Positions 25,590 through 38,359 of a stretch of 64,000 bases of DNA are shown in pieces. The notes under the pieces were generated by a model. That model was not told the origin of the DNA. It ran no database searches and worked only from the letters and a program-made list of their open reading frames with translations. The DNA lies in the NCBI GenBank assembly GCA_030762175.1, contig CM060843.1:118412869-118476868 (forward strand), in the 5' to 3' direction. The DNA comes from Metallyticus violacea. Its lineage: Eukaryota > Arthropoda > Insecta > Mantodea > Metallyticidae. How positions within the stretch are numbered: position 1 is the stretch's first letter; every line of letters begins with the position of its first letter. The position numbers were made by a program, and so were the translations under genes.

Positions 25590-26560
25590 TGTCTCATTCA
25601 GTACTATTGAACTCAGGTATGAGAAAACGTCGAACGTTACATGGATTGAGAAATAGATCTTACTGCATAAAATAAATTTATGAGAAAACTGGTGCATTTC
25701 TGATCAAACTCGATTGGGTATACAGAAATTGGCAGAATCCGAATTGAGCACAGGTCTAGATGTGAAAGTTCTGCATACATTGTTCGAAGTGCAAATAGAG
25801 TTGCAGTGCATGAGTTATTCAACAGTGCGAGAATTCTCAGAAGATAGCTGCAACTCTATTCCTATAGTATAAAAGTGTGTTTTAACTCAAATAACAAGAT
25901 AAGCAGGTTTGCGTCACTTTCACTTTGAAGCTGAAATTTAGAAAATTGAATGGCTTGCCAACTTTTTTGAGAAAAAATTTTGAATTGAATAAAGGTATAA
26001 ATACAATTGCAGGATATGGTCGGAAAATTATACTCATAATTATTTCGCAAGAATTACATATATCAGTTTGGTTTTACGTCACATTTTATAATAAGACATT
26101 TATGTTAAGAAAATGAAAAGTACAATGAAAACTGTAAAGGTGAATGGGCAACGATCCTTTCCAGTATTGCAAGACTTTATAATAGCAACAATATAGCTTT
26201 ATAATATTGAAAATGTTGCTTCAACTTACATACACATTACCGTAAAAATATTATTAAACAACTAATTTGGTGATGTGTAATTAATAGGCATTGGCTTCTA
26301 CGTCGACAGATGAATTCGGATGGCAATTACCTCAAAGAAAGGTGTATCTTAGTAGACCTATTCTTGAAGAATTGAAACTATTTATATCTGGGGTCATTGA
26401 AACTATTAATAGGAATGCACTTAGCATAAAAGAACGACCATTTCTTATTGAACAACAGGGCGCTGGTTGTTTTTAACGTTGATATTTTTATTATATTCTT
26501 GTTGTAATAAAATCTCATTTCCATATGAATAAATGGCCGTGCATATAAAATAAAATTTCG
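25590..26560 (+). pseudogene. Decayed mariner/Tc1-like transposase, family M1 copy 2
   Basis: Aligns by eye with 5640-6830 over several blocks, for example the GAGAAGATAGCT segment and the TTTTACGTNACATTTTATAAT segment. Frames around 25860-26060 read like the middle of a Tc1/mariner transposase (FALKLKF-type and INxWxxxTFYN-type segments). The frame at 26330-26450 gives a C-terminal part, KVYLSRPILEELKLFI followed by GVIETINRNAL, which matches the LKERVYxxxPxxLEELKxxI block downstream of the third aspartate. The DGA and SPDL boxes have been lost by deletion or drift, so the copy is inactive. Confidence 0.65.
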
Positions 26561-28066
26561 CAAAAAATCTTAAGATTCTGGATTTAATATATTTCCAGAC
26601 ACGGTAATTTACCTATACTTTTAGTGTGAATCCTTTTTCAAAATATCTAAATCCAAGCTCTGTTTATTTCCTGCATTATTTAATGACAATCGCACCAAAT
26701 AAATACAACTTTGAGCTAATTCCAAAATTTAATAGCAAGATCTTCCCGTTAAATTGGGTTAATTACGCCAACAATTGCAATATTGATACGAATAAAAACT
26801 ATCTACCAAATATTTGTATAATTTGATCTACTCTATTAAAGTGTGAAACTACCGCACAAAATGAGATGAATAATGAATTACATAATACAAGTTATTTGGC
26901 TGTTGTGTTCATATTATTAGTTTATAAGAATGAATAATTTGTAGTAACATAATCAGCTGCCTGCTTATTTTCTTTTACGCTTGGCATGGACGGCTAACAT
27001 CAGTTATGCCAATGTATCACTGTTCTGCATTCTTCTCTGAAACTTATCCGGTTCAGGAATGGTAACAAAAATGTTAGCATATTCAATGCCACATGCAGTT
27101 GTGAGGTAAATCTTTTGAGACAGTATTATTGTACATCAATAATGCATCAAAAGATTAGACTATTAATGCTGGAGTTAATTGTTACAAAGCGGTGGCTGTG
27201 TATGTTGGGATATTATATGTCCGAAAGAGTGATTAAACTCAACATCAAAGGGACAGCTCACTTTGTTTAGCAGTGCGATGGTGAACGTAACGCTACCAAT
27301 GAGAATATCTTTAGAATTGCGTGACACTGTAAAGCAGATATTTACTCTTGGATTAGACAAGAAATGTATTTAATACAAGGTGTTGTTTCTAAATTAGGTG
27401 CATAATATGTCTAATTGTGCTGCAGTGCATCAGTTTTCGGCTGTCAGTGATTCAGATCATACGACAATAATAAAGTTATTGTTCTCGTGCTTGCACTCGT
27501 TATTTTCCATTGTCGGTGAGTAACAATAATGTTGCTTTACATATGTATATATACACACACACACACAAAGCAATAACATATATATATATATATATATATA
27601 TTACTTCTTCCATTATTGCGTCAGTTTTTTGTAATATAACCAGTTGCAAGAATGTAACTTTTCTATTGTTAAGATCAAATTAAAGCCATTGGAATAACAT
27701 TTTTTCGCCATAAAATTAATCTGATAGTTATAATTATATTGTAACTATGTTCATTTAGAGCGCGCAGATGATTTTAATAATGGAAAACTTAATATAGGTC
27801 TTGAGGAAACGATTTGCAAGTTGCAGATCTCTGTTTCCAATAATGGACAAGCAGCAAAGAAAAAAACAATTCTGCCGACTTGTGTTATTTAAGTATCCAT
27901 TTGAAACGGACAGTTTCATTAATTTGTACCTCTAGGTTCAAACTGTGATCTGTTAATTGTTGATTCAAAAACATATTCCAGTTGCAATAACTTCTCTCAG
28001 TAGTGCTCAATGGAGTGAAGTGTACAGTTCGAAATTCGATCCTTGGTGGTCCTTTGTTATTGTAAG
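26561..28066. other. Unannotated AT-rich stretch
   Basis: No gene recognised. It should hold the left end of the hAT element that follows, but no left terminus could be found. It includes a CA/TA compound microsatellite at 27544-27600. Confidence 0.4.
27544..27600. repeat. Compound TA/CA microsatellite
   Basis: TATATA, then (AC)n, an interruption of about 15 bp, and (AT)n. Confidence 0.9.
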
Positions 28067-29442
28067 ATGTCGAAACGCAAAGTTCAGACTAATTTATTAC
28101 GGTTCGTTAAAAGGTAGTGTGCTGAAGCTGAAGGTAAGGATCGTACATTGTGAAAAAGTAATGCCGAATAGTGATTGTGTTACAAACTTGAATGCCTGTA
28201 CCAATAGTATGAACCGAAAACTTTATTAGGAAGAGGAACTGTATCTAATGATTGCGATGAACTTGACATAGGTCATTTTGTGAACCAAGATTTTCGCAAT
28301 GAGATACTAATTATAGAGCACTGATTAGTTCGTGTGTCCCACCGAAAAGTTACTTTCCGGTAACTTTAGAAGCCGGACATTGCAGCCGTTTCCAGGATTC
28401 CTGGTTAATTTCCCTTGGCTTACTTATAGTAAAAAGAATGAAGGTTCTTACTGTCGGAATGTATTACTTTTGGTCCTAAGGAGGGGTACTCCTAGTAGGG
28501 TTCAGCTACAATCTCTAGTTTTTGAGCCTCTAAATTTATTTAAGAAGACACTTAAAATATTCAGGGAACATTTAAAGAATAGTTATCGTAAAACAGTCCT
28601 TGTTAAAATTGAGAATTTTAGGAGAGTGTATGAAGGGAAAAACAGAATGAAGTTCAATTGAATAATTAAATTTAAAAAAAAAGTAAATAAAAATTGTATG
28701 AAATTGCTCTCCATTTGAAGACCATTACTCTGTGCGGTCACCAGAACTTTCCACTTTGAGGGCACAGGGATGACGGTGTCATTGATTTAGAGCATGGATT
28801 TGAAGGTGAGAATAGGGGGAATTTTAAGGAACTTCTTAAATTTCGAGTTGACGCAGGGGATGAAATTCTTACAGGCCATCTTGCAAAGGCACTTAAAAAT
28901 TCAATTCTAACAAGTAAAACAATACAAAAGGGTTTGATAAAATGTTGTGCTTTCATAATTGAAAACAAAATTATAGATGATGTTAAGAGTTGGAAATATT
29001 TTTCTATTCTACTTGACGAAACTACGAACATTAGTACAAATGACCAATTATCATTATGCGTGCGTTTTATTTAGGTGGAAAAGTGTTGTGTGATAGAGGA
29101 ATTTTTAAGATTTGTTGTAACGCACGATTTAAGGGGTGAAGGGTTGTGTAAGTAAATACTGAATGAACTGCGAATAGACATTTCGAACTTGCTTGGACAA
29201 GGATACGATGGTGGTGCAAACATCTCAGGACAGTTTCTTGGCGTACAAGCCCGAATTTTAGCAGTTTAACCTCTTGCGTTCTATATGCATTGTGCCGCGC
29301 ATTGCCTGAATCTATCGATTTCTAAAGAGTGTTCTATCACTTCCATTAGACAAGTTCTTGACATTATAGGCGAAAATTTTAATTTTGTCAGGGAATCCAA
29401 TAAGCGGTATCGCTCATGAAATCAGTCAGTTGTGCTCTCAGC

Positions 29443-29490
<48 letters not shown>

Positions 29491-30396
29491 GAACTGATAT
29501 CACTGTGTGAAACTCTGTGGATGAGCGCCACGATACTGTTTTACAATTTAAGGTGATTTTTCCCAGCAATCATGTTATTCCTAGAAGAAGCAGAGTCTTT
29601 TAGTAAAAATGCACATATTTTACTCAACTGTATCCTAAAGTTCGAGTTCATAATTGTTCTAGTTACCATAGCTGAAATATTCGGAATAACTGTAAGCCTT
29701 TCCAGACAGCTACAAAATCTGAGCATTGATCTAGTTCAATGTTAAGGGATGATTGAAAGAGTTAAAGATACCTAAAAGAATGTCGAGTAAATCAAACTTG
29801 TCATTCTGTTTTTGAAAACGTTATCACATTAGCAAAAGATATTGATATAAAAGTTAAAGTGCATGGAATAAAATCCAGACAAACTTACAACTTCTTCTGA
29901 AGATCATTATCATATTAATATTTTTCTTCATTCTTGGATTTTCAATGAATTGTGCAGTAGATTCTTACGTGATAAACACACCACATCCTTAAACTTTAGT
30001 GCTTGATTCCAGCTTTTCGGAATGGCCTGAATTCAGATATTACGATTTACTAAAAGGAGCAAGCAACAAGACTTGCCAGGAACTATTACAGAGCTTCGAG
30101 ATGAATTAAAAATGTGGTTTAACTTTTGGGAAACTCAACAAAGTAAACCTAAAAGGGCTCTTGAAGATCTTCTCCCTCTCCACGCCAAAAGCAACCTCTC
30201 TCCAAACATCAGCGATCTTGTAATCAGGTGCGTCATACCAGTAACAATATCATACTGCCAAAGGTCTTATGCGACAGGACAGACTGAATGGTTTGGTGCT
30301 ACTTAACATTCACTGCAACAATGAGGCGATTCCAAAGGAAGTGGTTAATCTTTTCTCAAGAAAGCATTCCAGGAGATTACAGCTTCAATGATATGT
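28067..30396 (+). pseudogene. Decayed hAT transposase of the ZMYM1-like (TTF/DUF4371) type
   Basis: The domains run in family order across shifting frames. The start reads MSKRKVQTNLLRFVKR (28067). A TTF-type zinc finger region has FPWLTYSKK (about 28410). Then CGHQNFPLxGHRDDG (about 28733-28780) precedes DUF4371: ELLKFRVDAGDEIL (about 28830), FSILLDETTNIS (about 29000), LGQGYDGGANISGQF (about 29191) and HCAAHCLNLSIS (about 29290). The C-terminal dimerisation region keeps RLNGLVLLNIH (about 30280-30315), but the conserved block just before it is deleted. Intact relatives are one ORF of roughly 700-900 codons; here it is broken by many stops, frameshifts and a 43 bp A-run at 29446. It would have been a cut-and-paste transposase acting on its own ends. 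The longest surviving pieces are 28332-28661 and 30073-30306. Confidence 0.88.
29446..29488. repeat. 43 bp poly-A tract inside the hAT pseudogene
   Basis: An uninterrupted A run sits between the HCAAH-containing part and the ETLWxERHD-like part of the transposase. It is either an expanded lysine-codon run or the scar of a tailed insertion. Confidence 0.95.
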
Positions 30397-30670
30397 TGTA
30401 AGTTGCAATATTATTATTTCTGAGTACAATTAATTTTTTTATTTACATATTATATTAATGGAACTAAGCAACAGAGTCACAATTTTTAGAGTCTAAATTG
30501 AATGTGTGTTTTTTAAAAAGACTGGACATTTTCTGTGAGCCTGTGACTCATTGTTTTCAAAAAGAATCTGCACCAAGCTGGTAATTTAAATATTATTTTA
30601 TTTACTTAAATATTTAGTTAGCAACGGTTTTAGTATGGCCTTAATTCTGATACATTCATATAGGGTAGTG

Positions 30671-30709
30671 GATCGGGCCTCCTGTCGAATATTTCTAGAT
30701 CCGCGCCTG
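30671..30709 (+). mobile_element. Right terminus of the hAT element
   Basis: The sequence ends in TTTCTAGATCCGCGCCTG. Its reverse complement starts CAGGCGCGGATCTAGAAA, the form typical of hAT ends (CAGGGGCGGATCTAGA-like). It lies about 310 bp after the transposase remnant, as expected. The matching left end was not found. Confidence 0.75.
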
Positions 30710-32240
30710 TCAATTGGTGAAATACTTTGTTATATCCATACGGAACGCAACGAGTTGAACTAAGGTCAAGAAAGTGGCCTTTCATAATAATTAATAATGG
30801 ATAATTCCCGCGCTGATGGTTGCACATGGACTTTTAGTCGCAGTTTGCTGTTACGATAGCAAGCATTGTTTGTGTTTTTGCGATTAAGAGATCAGTGTAA
30901 CATAAGTCCTTAGGCTATTGATGCGCCAATTACAATGTGGTAGTGCCTTCTGCAGTGTGTTTATTATACTGAAATGTTATCATTAGAACGGAGAAAGTAA
31001 CAAGCGCGCTAAGGAGAACCTACACACTGGATAAGAACTTAGTATAATTTATAAGATTAATAAATCAGAGCTGTGGCTACTAAATGTAAGTTCATAAATG
31101 TGTGGCTGCAAAACTGAAGAATTCTATAACGCACATTAGTACTGATTATGAAATAGAACTAATTTATGCTATTATTGATCAAGTTGTGCAATAGAAATGC
31201 GTGGGGAAACTTGGCCGGTCTCTGGTGTGAGTTTGGCCCCGCGTGACTTACATTCAGCTCTGGACATAGTTAAAAAATAATTCTCCATAATTTTATGTCG
31301 GAACTTAAAATAGCGCTGGATCTCTTTACACAGTCAAACTGAAGATTGCATTTTTAAAAAAAAATAATAAGTAAAATATTAAATTATTTCTAAATAACAG
31401 AAAACATAAATGTGGCAAGAGCTAATAAAACGTTTTGAAACTATTAAAATAATCTTATTGCTTGGTATCTGAAATGTGTGAAGTGTATGTCAAACATGTG
31501 ATGTTTAACATCCTCCGTGACAGGAACCTGCCTCTTCGCCCCTGCTTGAATTATCTAGTGTACTGAAATTATGTTAATGACTTAGCTGGGGCAAAAAAAA
31601 AAAAAAAAAAAAAAAAAAGGTGCATGACTCATAAAAAGGAACATAATCCTTACATTGTTGAATATTTAAAAATGTCAAAAAGCGCAGAAAAGTATATTCT
31701 TTATTTTTCACAATTGACGTCAAAGAGTTTTTCTTTATTTTCATTTTTTTCATTCTTACTTAATTATTGTGTTGATATTTTTTTCTGAACTCTTACCGTC
31801 CATTATTATGTCTTTACATGTTCGTTTAATTCTTGCTTCTCTTTTAATGAACGTTTTCTCTGTAGTATAGAAATTTCAGAACCCATAGCGCGCTACAAGA
31901 GGGAACAGCATTGGTTTAAAAAGTGTGCAAATACAAAGTTAATGCTCTGAATTCGAGCAGAGAGCGTTGTCCTAGCGCTGCAAAAGCCTCCTGCTCTTCA
32001 CCGCAGGACATCGATGAAAAACGTTATGGAGTGTGGAGTTGTCCGCATAATGAATGAAACAAACAAGTAAAACACTTGCAAGTACAACTTGTACGGTGAT
32101 TTAATCAGCATAAAGGGAAAGCGTAGTGTTGGGACCAGACGAAACCCCGTTATTTCCATCTTGAAAGCAGCACAGCGGTGTATGCCATGCTCAAATTAAC
32201 ATTAAATTGAGTTGGGAGAAGTTTGGAAAGGCCGGAGAGC
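30710..32240. other. Unannotated stretch
   Basis: No gene recognised. It contains a 26 bp A-run (31593-31618) and one TGACGTCA (31715-31722). The part from 31900 on is somewhat GC-richer and leads into the candidate promoter. Confidence 0.35.
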
Positions 32241-32246
32241 AACAAA

Positions 32247-32357
32247 TGACGTCATGGTCCTCCTTACTTGAATAAAAACTGCTCTTGGGAACCAAGGGGC
32301 ATATATAAGTGAACTGCGTGTGCATTTGTGGGTTAGCAGGCGTATCTGTGTGTCGAG
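32247..32357 (+). promoter_or_regulatory. Candidate Pol II promoter with CRE, TATA box and splice donor
   Basis: A perfect cAMP-response element, TGACGTCA (32247-32254), lies 47 bp before a strong TATA box, TATATAAG (32302-32309). Transcription would start about 30 bp further on, near 32335. A good 5' splice site follows (GAG|GTAATT, exon end 32357), which would give a short untranslated first exon of about 25 bp. Arthropod neuropeptide and cAMP-regulated genes often have this layout, but no coding exon could be linked to it here. A second TGACGTCA lies 530 bp upstream. Plausible but unproven. Confidence 0.35.
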
Positions 32358-32359
32358 GT

Positions 32360-35089
32360 AATTAGTGTATGAAGTAATTTTCCGCAGAGCTACTAAAACC
32401 TCATTTAAAGTGGCTACTTTATACCTCTGGTTTACATGATTATTATTACTGTAAAAGAGCTCAAAGAATCTCACATTGGTTAGGAGCTCTTGTGGCTGCG
32501 TTAGATATAATTGCAGTAAATTACGAATTTTTAAATTTGCGTTTTTGCTTTACGAAAACTGTGCACCAGTTTATGATGGCAGCACTAGAAGAAACATTCA
32601 TCTGAGTAAACAAGCTTATACCAATTAGCTGCATTATGTTCTTCTAATTTTTTTTATTTTTGTTTGTTTGTTTTTTTTTACTGTACAGGATTCCTTTAGT
32701 TTTTCATATCCTTTACCTATTGTAATTGGTGTAAATAACGGTAAATGAAATTAAATCATAACAATGCAAAAGATTAAGAGGCGTAAGGTAACTAAATTTA
32801 GATATATTAACTTTTTCAGAATTCGTAAATAGCCGTAAGCTATCCTTTCAGTAAGTTGTTGCAAATTGGAATTAAAGTGCGTTCTGCACTAGAGTAACTT
32901 GTTTATTTACATTTGGTTGTGGCCGAATGAAAACAGTAGTAAGTGACTATGATACGATACCAAACATACTGCTAATATAGTCTTAGTTTTATTTCTTACA
33001 TCTTCCTCCAAATTACACCTGACTGTCTCGACTTTTGCAGGTATTTAACTATGTTCTTCTCTTCTTACCTGCTCTGTTTAACATAAGCTAAGATTAGATA
33101 TCGATAAACGTACGTGTTTGTTAGCAACAGCACAAATGTCTTACTGCGCTTGCTTTATAAATGGTCAAAAACGCATCGTCTTAGGTTATATGAGTTATTA
33201 TTAAATAAAATAACTAAAAATAGGCTTAAGATATTTTTTCTTGCAATAATCATTTTAACTGTGTCTGAAACTGCTGTACTGATAATAAGAAACTGATAAT
33301 GGAGATGTTTGCTTTAATGTGCACGCTTTGCTCCCTGCACCTATGTACATGTCCAGTCATAGTGTTTTATTTCCTCATCTTCCCCGAAATACCACTCGAG
33401 CATAAGCACGTAAGGTTATGTTTGTTGACCTATGTTTCAGATTCCTTTGCAGTGTCGTGTATCTAATATTCTTTTTCATGTACATGTGTGTGAAAGAATG
33501 CATTGCTTTAATTTTTTTTGGAAAATGATAATAAGTATATCTTGAGGTTATAATGTAATAATTTGTCATCTATTGATAGCCGGTTGTTAAATTAAGTAAG
33601 AAAATAGAAAGTAAAAACTATGTAAGCTTCAAAGTATGTAATTACTTGTCTTATTAGTGTATAATGGTGGTAGTTCTAGGTAATTTTACTCCCTTGAAGT
33701 TGCATAGATTCACCATGAGAATATACGATCTTCTGTTCTTGATTTTATTTTCAATGTCTTTGTTAGTTTTCTAAGTTATTAATATAATTAAATGGAGACT
33801 TTAGTTATTATTGAGCATTGTGAATATATTTGACAGTTTTTGTGTATTTTAATAAGGATTCGAAATTGAGACAAAAATTCAAGACACCACTTTTTCTTCG
33901 GTATAGTAGAAGAAAAACTATATTATTACCGCAAGTAGTAACATTTGTTAAGTAGAAGGCATAAAACAGTGGCGTGGTTTACGACACAATCCAATAATTA
34001 TCTAACATTTAATATGAGAGTAATATAATATTATATATTATATTGTTTCAGGCAAAGATTTACCGTTTATATGATGCTTAGCTTGTTTCTTCTCCTTCTG
34101 TTTTTAATTCCAAACGTTTTTCATTGTTCCGTCAATTTAACCTCTGCTGTTCCCACATCTTCAATCCATCTTTTTCTCACATTTTTGTTCCCTTTTTCTC
34201 TGTACTGCTACGTTGATCTTTTCCTTTAATTCCCCTTTGAGAGTTCCATAGACATTTAATTAGGCTTTCGAAATTTACATTACATTTCAATGGAATAGGG
34301 GGCTTGGTTGCCTCTTTTGTATCTCCTGTCCTCTGGGAGATGAAATCAGTAGCAAGGAGGATGTCCCTTAACATCTAAAATTTCCACTTTCTTCAGGAGT
34401 AGTTATGCAAATTTGACCCAGATCGTTGAATACTCGAAGCATAATTGCTTTTCATATTTCAAGATGGTGAAAGATAGCGTGCGAAATAAAATTAACTTTA
34501 TATTGGTTTGTAACCTGCAAAAATATATAACATTTTATTGAAATAAGAGGACAGCAATTTTGCATCCTTTTTTCGTGTCTCTCCGTCCTGATGAAATCCG
34601 GGAAAAGCAACATAAATTAAATTATTTCCATGGTTCTAAATATTATTTGTATAATATGGCCCAGAGTGAATAACAACAGAAGCAGTATTTTGATTTGTCA
34701 AAGGGTGAGCATTTGCTGTGTTAATTAACCAGATTTAAGAAATAATAAGCTTTTTGGCACAACACATTGATCAGATGGCGGTTAATGGATCTTGCGCTTT
34801 GTCTTACATTACTTTCTTCTTTTACTACCCTCTCTCAGCGTGAGCTTAGGTGTGTGCTCTTTAAAACTCTCACATAGTGCCTTGGCTCAAGTGGTGGCTT
34901 TATTACATTGGGCAGAATGATGAACTATTATGTTTCACACTTCGTCACATAATATGTTTCTGAATATTCATTGCTTTTCATTATTCTGACTCATTAGTTC
35001 ACAGAATTATATTATCTGTTGATATTATATCCATGTAGAATGTTACCAACAAATTAGAAAAAAAAAACATTTAAGGGATATGCTCTATA
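32360..35089. other. Unannotated AT-rich stretch
   Basis: If the preceding promoter is real, this would be first-intron sequence. No exon, RNA gene or known transposon could be identified. The short ORFs at 33114, 33375 and 34177 lack family features. Confidence 0.35.
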
Positions 35090-36070
35090 GAAAATGCTGA
35101 AAATGTTCCCAATGAATACTAGTATAATCTTCCACATATAAATGGTCTGTCTTGTTCTCTCTCACTCTCCCATATTCCATTGTTGTAACTGCTGACATCC
35201 TAGTTCAATATTCTAGCATATATTGTCTCAGTATCATCAGGGAAAAACATCCACTAATAGTGTGACGTAGAAATTTATGGAAACAAATAGTTTTACGCTT
35301 TAACCTGATTGGTGGTTTGAAGTTCCCACATCTATGTATCAATTAAAGTGGGTATGGGTAACAGGCTCGCAAGCAGACCGGACTTATTGATGTCACATTT
35401 TCTTTCTTCTCCCGCTCAGAGGAACCAGTTCAAGAATATTAAAATTATTTATTTCAACTGTATAGTGATTGTAACTGTTTTTGGTAACTTATGATAATGT
35501 ATAACGCTATATAGTGAATTTCAGATTTAATAAATTAACTCTTATCTTCCTAGTCAAGTAAGTCTGATAGGTTACGTTCTCATTGCTGGATAAGACAACA
35601 TGTTGATGAAGAATTTCCATGTTATTAAGTCTGAAAAAAGATCCCATTTGGAGAAATCTAATGGATTAATATCAAGAGAATGAGCATATTAGAATGTCTG
35701 TTCTCCATTACCCATTTATTTGGGAATCGCTCACCTGCAAGTAGCACTGGAAAATGAGGCGGTACCCTAAAATGCACATGGCGTATTAAGCTTAGTAGAA
35801 TTTCTTCCAATAAAACTTTTAAATGATCCGTAAAAAATGCTCTTGTCGGTGTTCCAGGTAAGATAGGAAAATTAATGTGTCACTAATTATTCCAGCCTGT
35901 ATATCTATTGTTGTTGTTTGGTTTACAAAACTGAACGGAGAATATTGTGAAAGTTCTGCACTTTTTCCATAGTAACTGTGACTTTGAATACGTAGCACCA
36001 ATTTGTAGAGAACAAAAATATCTGTGCCTTGTTTAACAGTACACCATTGAGAAAAATTGATGACCATATA
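35090..36070 (-). pseudogene. Decayed mariner-like transposase, family M2 copy 1
   Basis: Minus-strand frames match the C-terminal half of a mariner-like DDE transposase common in insects. About 35880-35720 reads FPILPGTPTRAFF followed by RVPPHFPVLLAGERFPNKWV, matching the region around DGAPxHFxxxVRxxLNxxFPxRWI; the catalytic aspartate has been lost. About 35670-35640 reads SLDINPLDFSKWDLF-like, matching SPDLTPLDFFLWG. The tail at about 35120 matches the GGHFEHFL-like end. It aligns with 43385-44900, for example CTGCTGACATCCTA at 35191 and 43512, and AATTATTCCAG at 35886 and 44571. It is broken by frameshifts. Confidence 0.6.
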
Positions 36071-37735
36071 TTTGCATGAACTTTTCCCTAGTTTTTAGGA
36101 TTTATATTAATTCGCAGAGGTTTCGTACATTTAAATACCGTACAGCAGAAAGTATGTAGAACCATTATCTTTGAGGTAAAATATATCCGTCAAACTTGCT
36201 GACCAGAATAAAAATATAATGTGCTTTAATTACAGTGATGGAGACACATTTTTATAGCTCTCATTGATTAAATGGGTACTATTTATGTAATTTAAAGGTT
36301 TGGGATCAAAATTGCTATTTTTACAATGTAGTTGGTAGTTAAAATATTCCTCTTTAAAGCAGTGTTTGAAATATTTCGATATATTTATAGGAAGGACCTT
36401 GTGCTATATGTTTTGTGAATGGATGCGTGCTATTGTTCAGCATAATATGATAGAACGTTATTAATGTTTCAACTATAAATTCCATTTTTCTTAAGGTTGA
36501 TTTTTTAATATACAAGGAACATTAATTTAACCTATACTCGTCCTAAGAAGCTAAACTTTTAATGAATAATTCATAGATTGAAATAACAACAGGTTTATAA
36601 TTGGTGAACTTTTAAGTACTTCATAAATTACTTTTTCTGTAAAATGTAAAAAATAAATTACCCATGAGGGAAAAGTGTAATTTTAAAGTAATATTAAATT
36701 TATAGCTACTATTTGTAAAATAGCAGCTGTGACATGTTTCTAGCTTGTATAATTTTTGAGCAAAAGATCCGTAATGTGCTATATTTTAACACAGTCAACA
36801 TAAAGAATTCCTTTCCCTTTGAAACACCTAGTACATTGAATAGCTTACAAATAAGATTGACAGACATTAAGAGGGCACTGAATATAGCGGATTAAAACTT
36901 AAACCTCAATTATAAATTTTTATAATAACGATGTGAAAGTAAAATGTTTGTATTTGTAATACAGACTACTACGAATGTCAAAATAAACATTAAGAAAATA
37001 TTATATCATATTTTAATTGGATTAAAATATTTCATTGGAGGAATTTCTTGGTTTTACTGCTGAAATTGCCAAAAAGGACCAAAAACTGCTTTTAAATAGT
37101 TCAGAAATATTTAACTCATTTTGCAAATAAAATGATCTTAAATCTAAACTAATAAGTAACAAATGACAAAAATGATTTTCCAACGACAAATAAGATCGTT
37201 TTAATTGATCATCCAGAAATAAATTTAAGAATCTTTCGAAAAGTTTACCTTTTCTTTTTCTTCACTTTGTTATACGAAGCAGCTGATGCAATATCAGGAT
37301 ATGAGCGTCAAACTAAAGCTAGAAATTAAAGAATTGTGCATTGTCGTGCAAAATTGTGCAAAAAGGCTGTTAAAATCGTTAACCAGAGGCATGTTAATTT
37401 TGGTGACCAGCTGTGAATTTTTTTTTAATTGACTCTACTGCAGTCTCCGCACATCTTGTGTAAGAGTCAACTTTGAAAAGAAATAATTAAATTATACTAT
37501 TTTTTAAAATTACTTGTTTTAGACAGTTCTAGATCAAAAATGGCATTATCCCTCTTTTAGGACATAATAGACACCATTAAGTGTTTTAGGTGAACTTGAT
37601 TTCTCATGATTCGTAAACATCTGAAACCATTTACCACATCCCCCTAAAGGCTGTAAATAGACATGTGCTCTAAAATCCCAGATCTAATAATAGCACAAAG
37701 ACTTGATTTATATTTACATCTAAAACGCAAACAAG
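36071..37735. other. Unannotated AT-rich stretch
   Basis: Very AT-rich; no gene, RNA gene or known element recognised. Confidence 0.4.
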
Positions 37736-37737
37736 AC

Positions 37738-37822
37738 AGAAATAGCGCTTCTCTCATAACAGCAAACCTCAACTGACTGCCAAGATGCAGCAGCCATCAG
37801 CACGAAATTGTCTGTTATTATG
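37738..37822. repeat. Dispersed fold-back repeat, copy 2
   Basis: Aligns with 24652-24737; its left arm CATAACAGCAAA is identical. The right arm (TTGTCTGTTATTATG) is roughly the inverse of the left. The element class is unknown. Confidence 0.5.
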
Positions 37823-38319
37823 CAAGGCAACTGGCATGATTTTGGTCTAGCATGTGCAATGCTCAGTACTCGTTCTGCCAAAACAGGAAAAGCTCAAACA
37901 AACAACACATTTGTTCCATTCAGATGAATGTTATTCCCACAGTGCTAAATCACTAATTTTTTAACAGTCAATGAATAGTCTCTCACTCTGCTGACAAATA
38001 TCGTTACGATAAACAATTTTCTTTAGAATGTACATCTTGAAATTTTTTCTAATGTAAAAATAAAAATACATTGTCATACTGAACCGATTCTAACTTTGAG
38101 TGTAGAGCTGAACATTTTAACTTATTTGTGCAACTGTAAATATTAAAAATGTGAGGTTTGTAGAAATAGATGTTTACTTAAAAAGTGTATCTTCTTTTCC
38201 TCATTTTGAAGTTCGAAAAGAATGTTGCTATGTTCTTTGTTTTGTTACTTATAGTCCTTCCTTATATTTGCGATATCAAAATAATGATCTTTCACGCTGC
38301 ACGATAGGCAAGGCAAAAA

Positions 38320-38358
38320 TTTAAAAGAATAGACAAATTCATTGTCTATTCTTTTAAA
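38320..38358. repeat. Perfect 17 bp hairpin with 5-nt loop
   Basis: TTTAAAAGAATAGACAA (38320-38336), loop ATTCA, then its exact reverse complement (38342-38358). No T-run or gene makes it a terminator. It could be a tiny fold-back element or a repair-made inverted duplication. Confidence 0.9.
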
Positions 38359-38359
38359 A

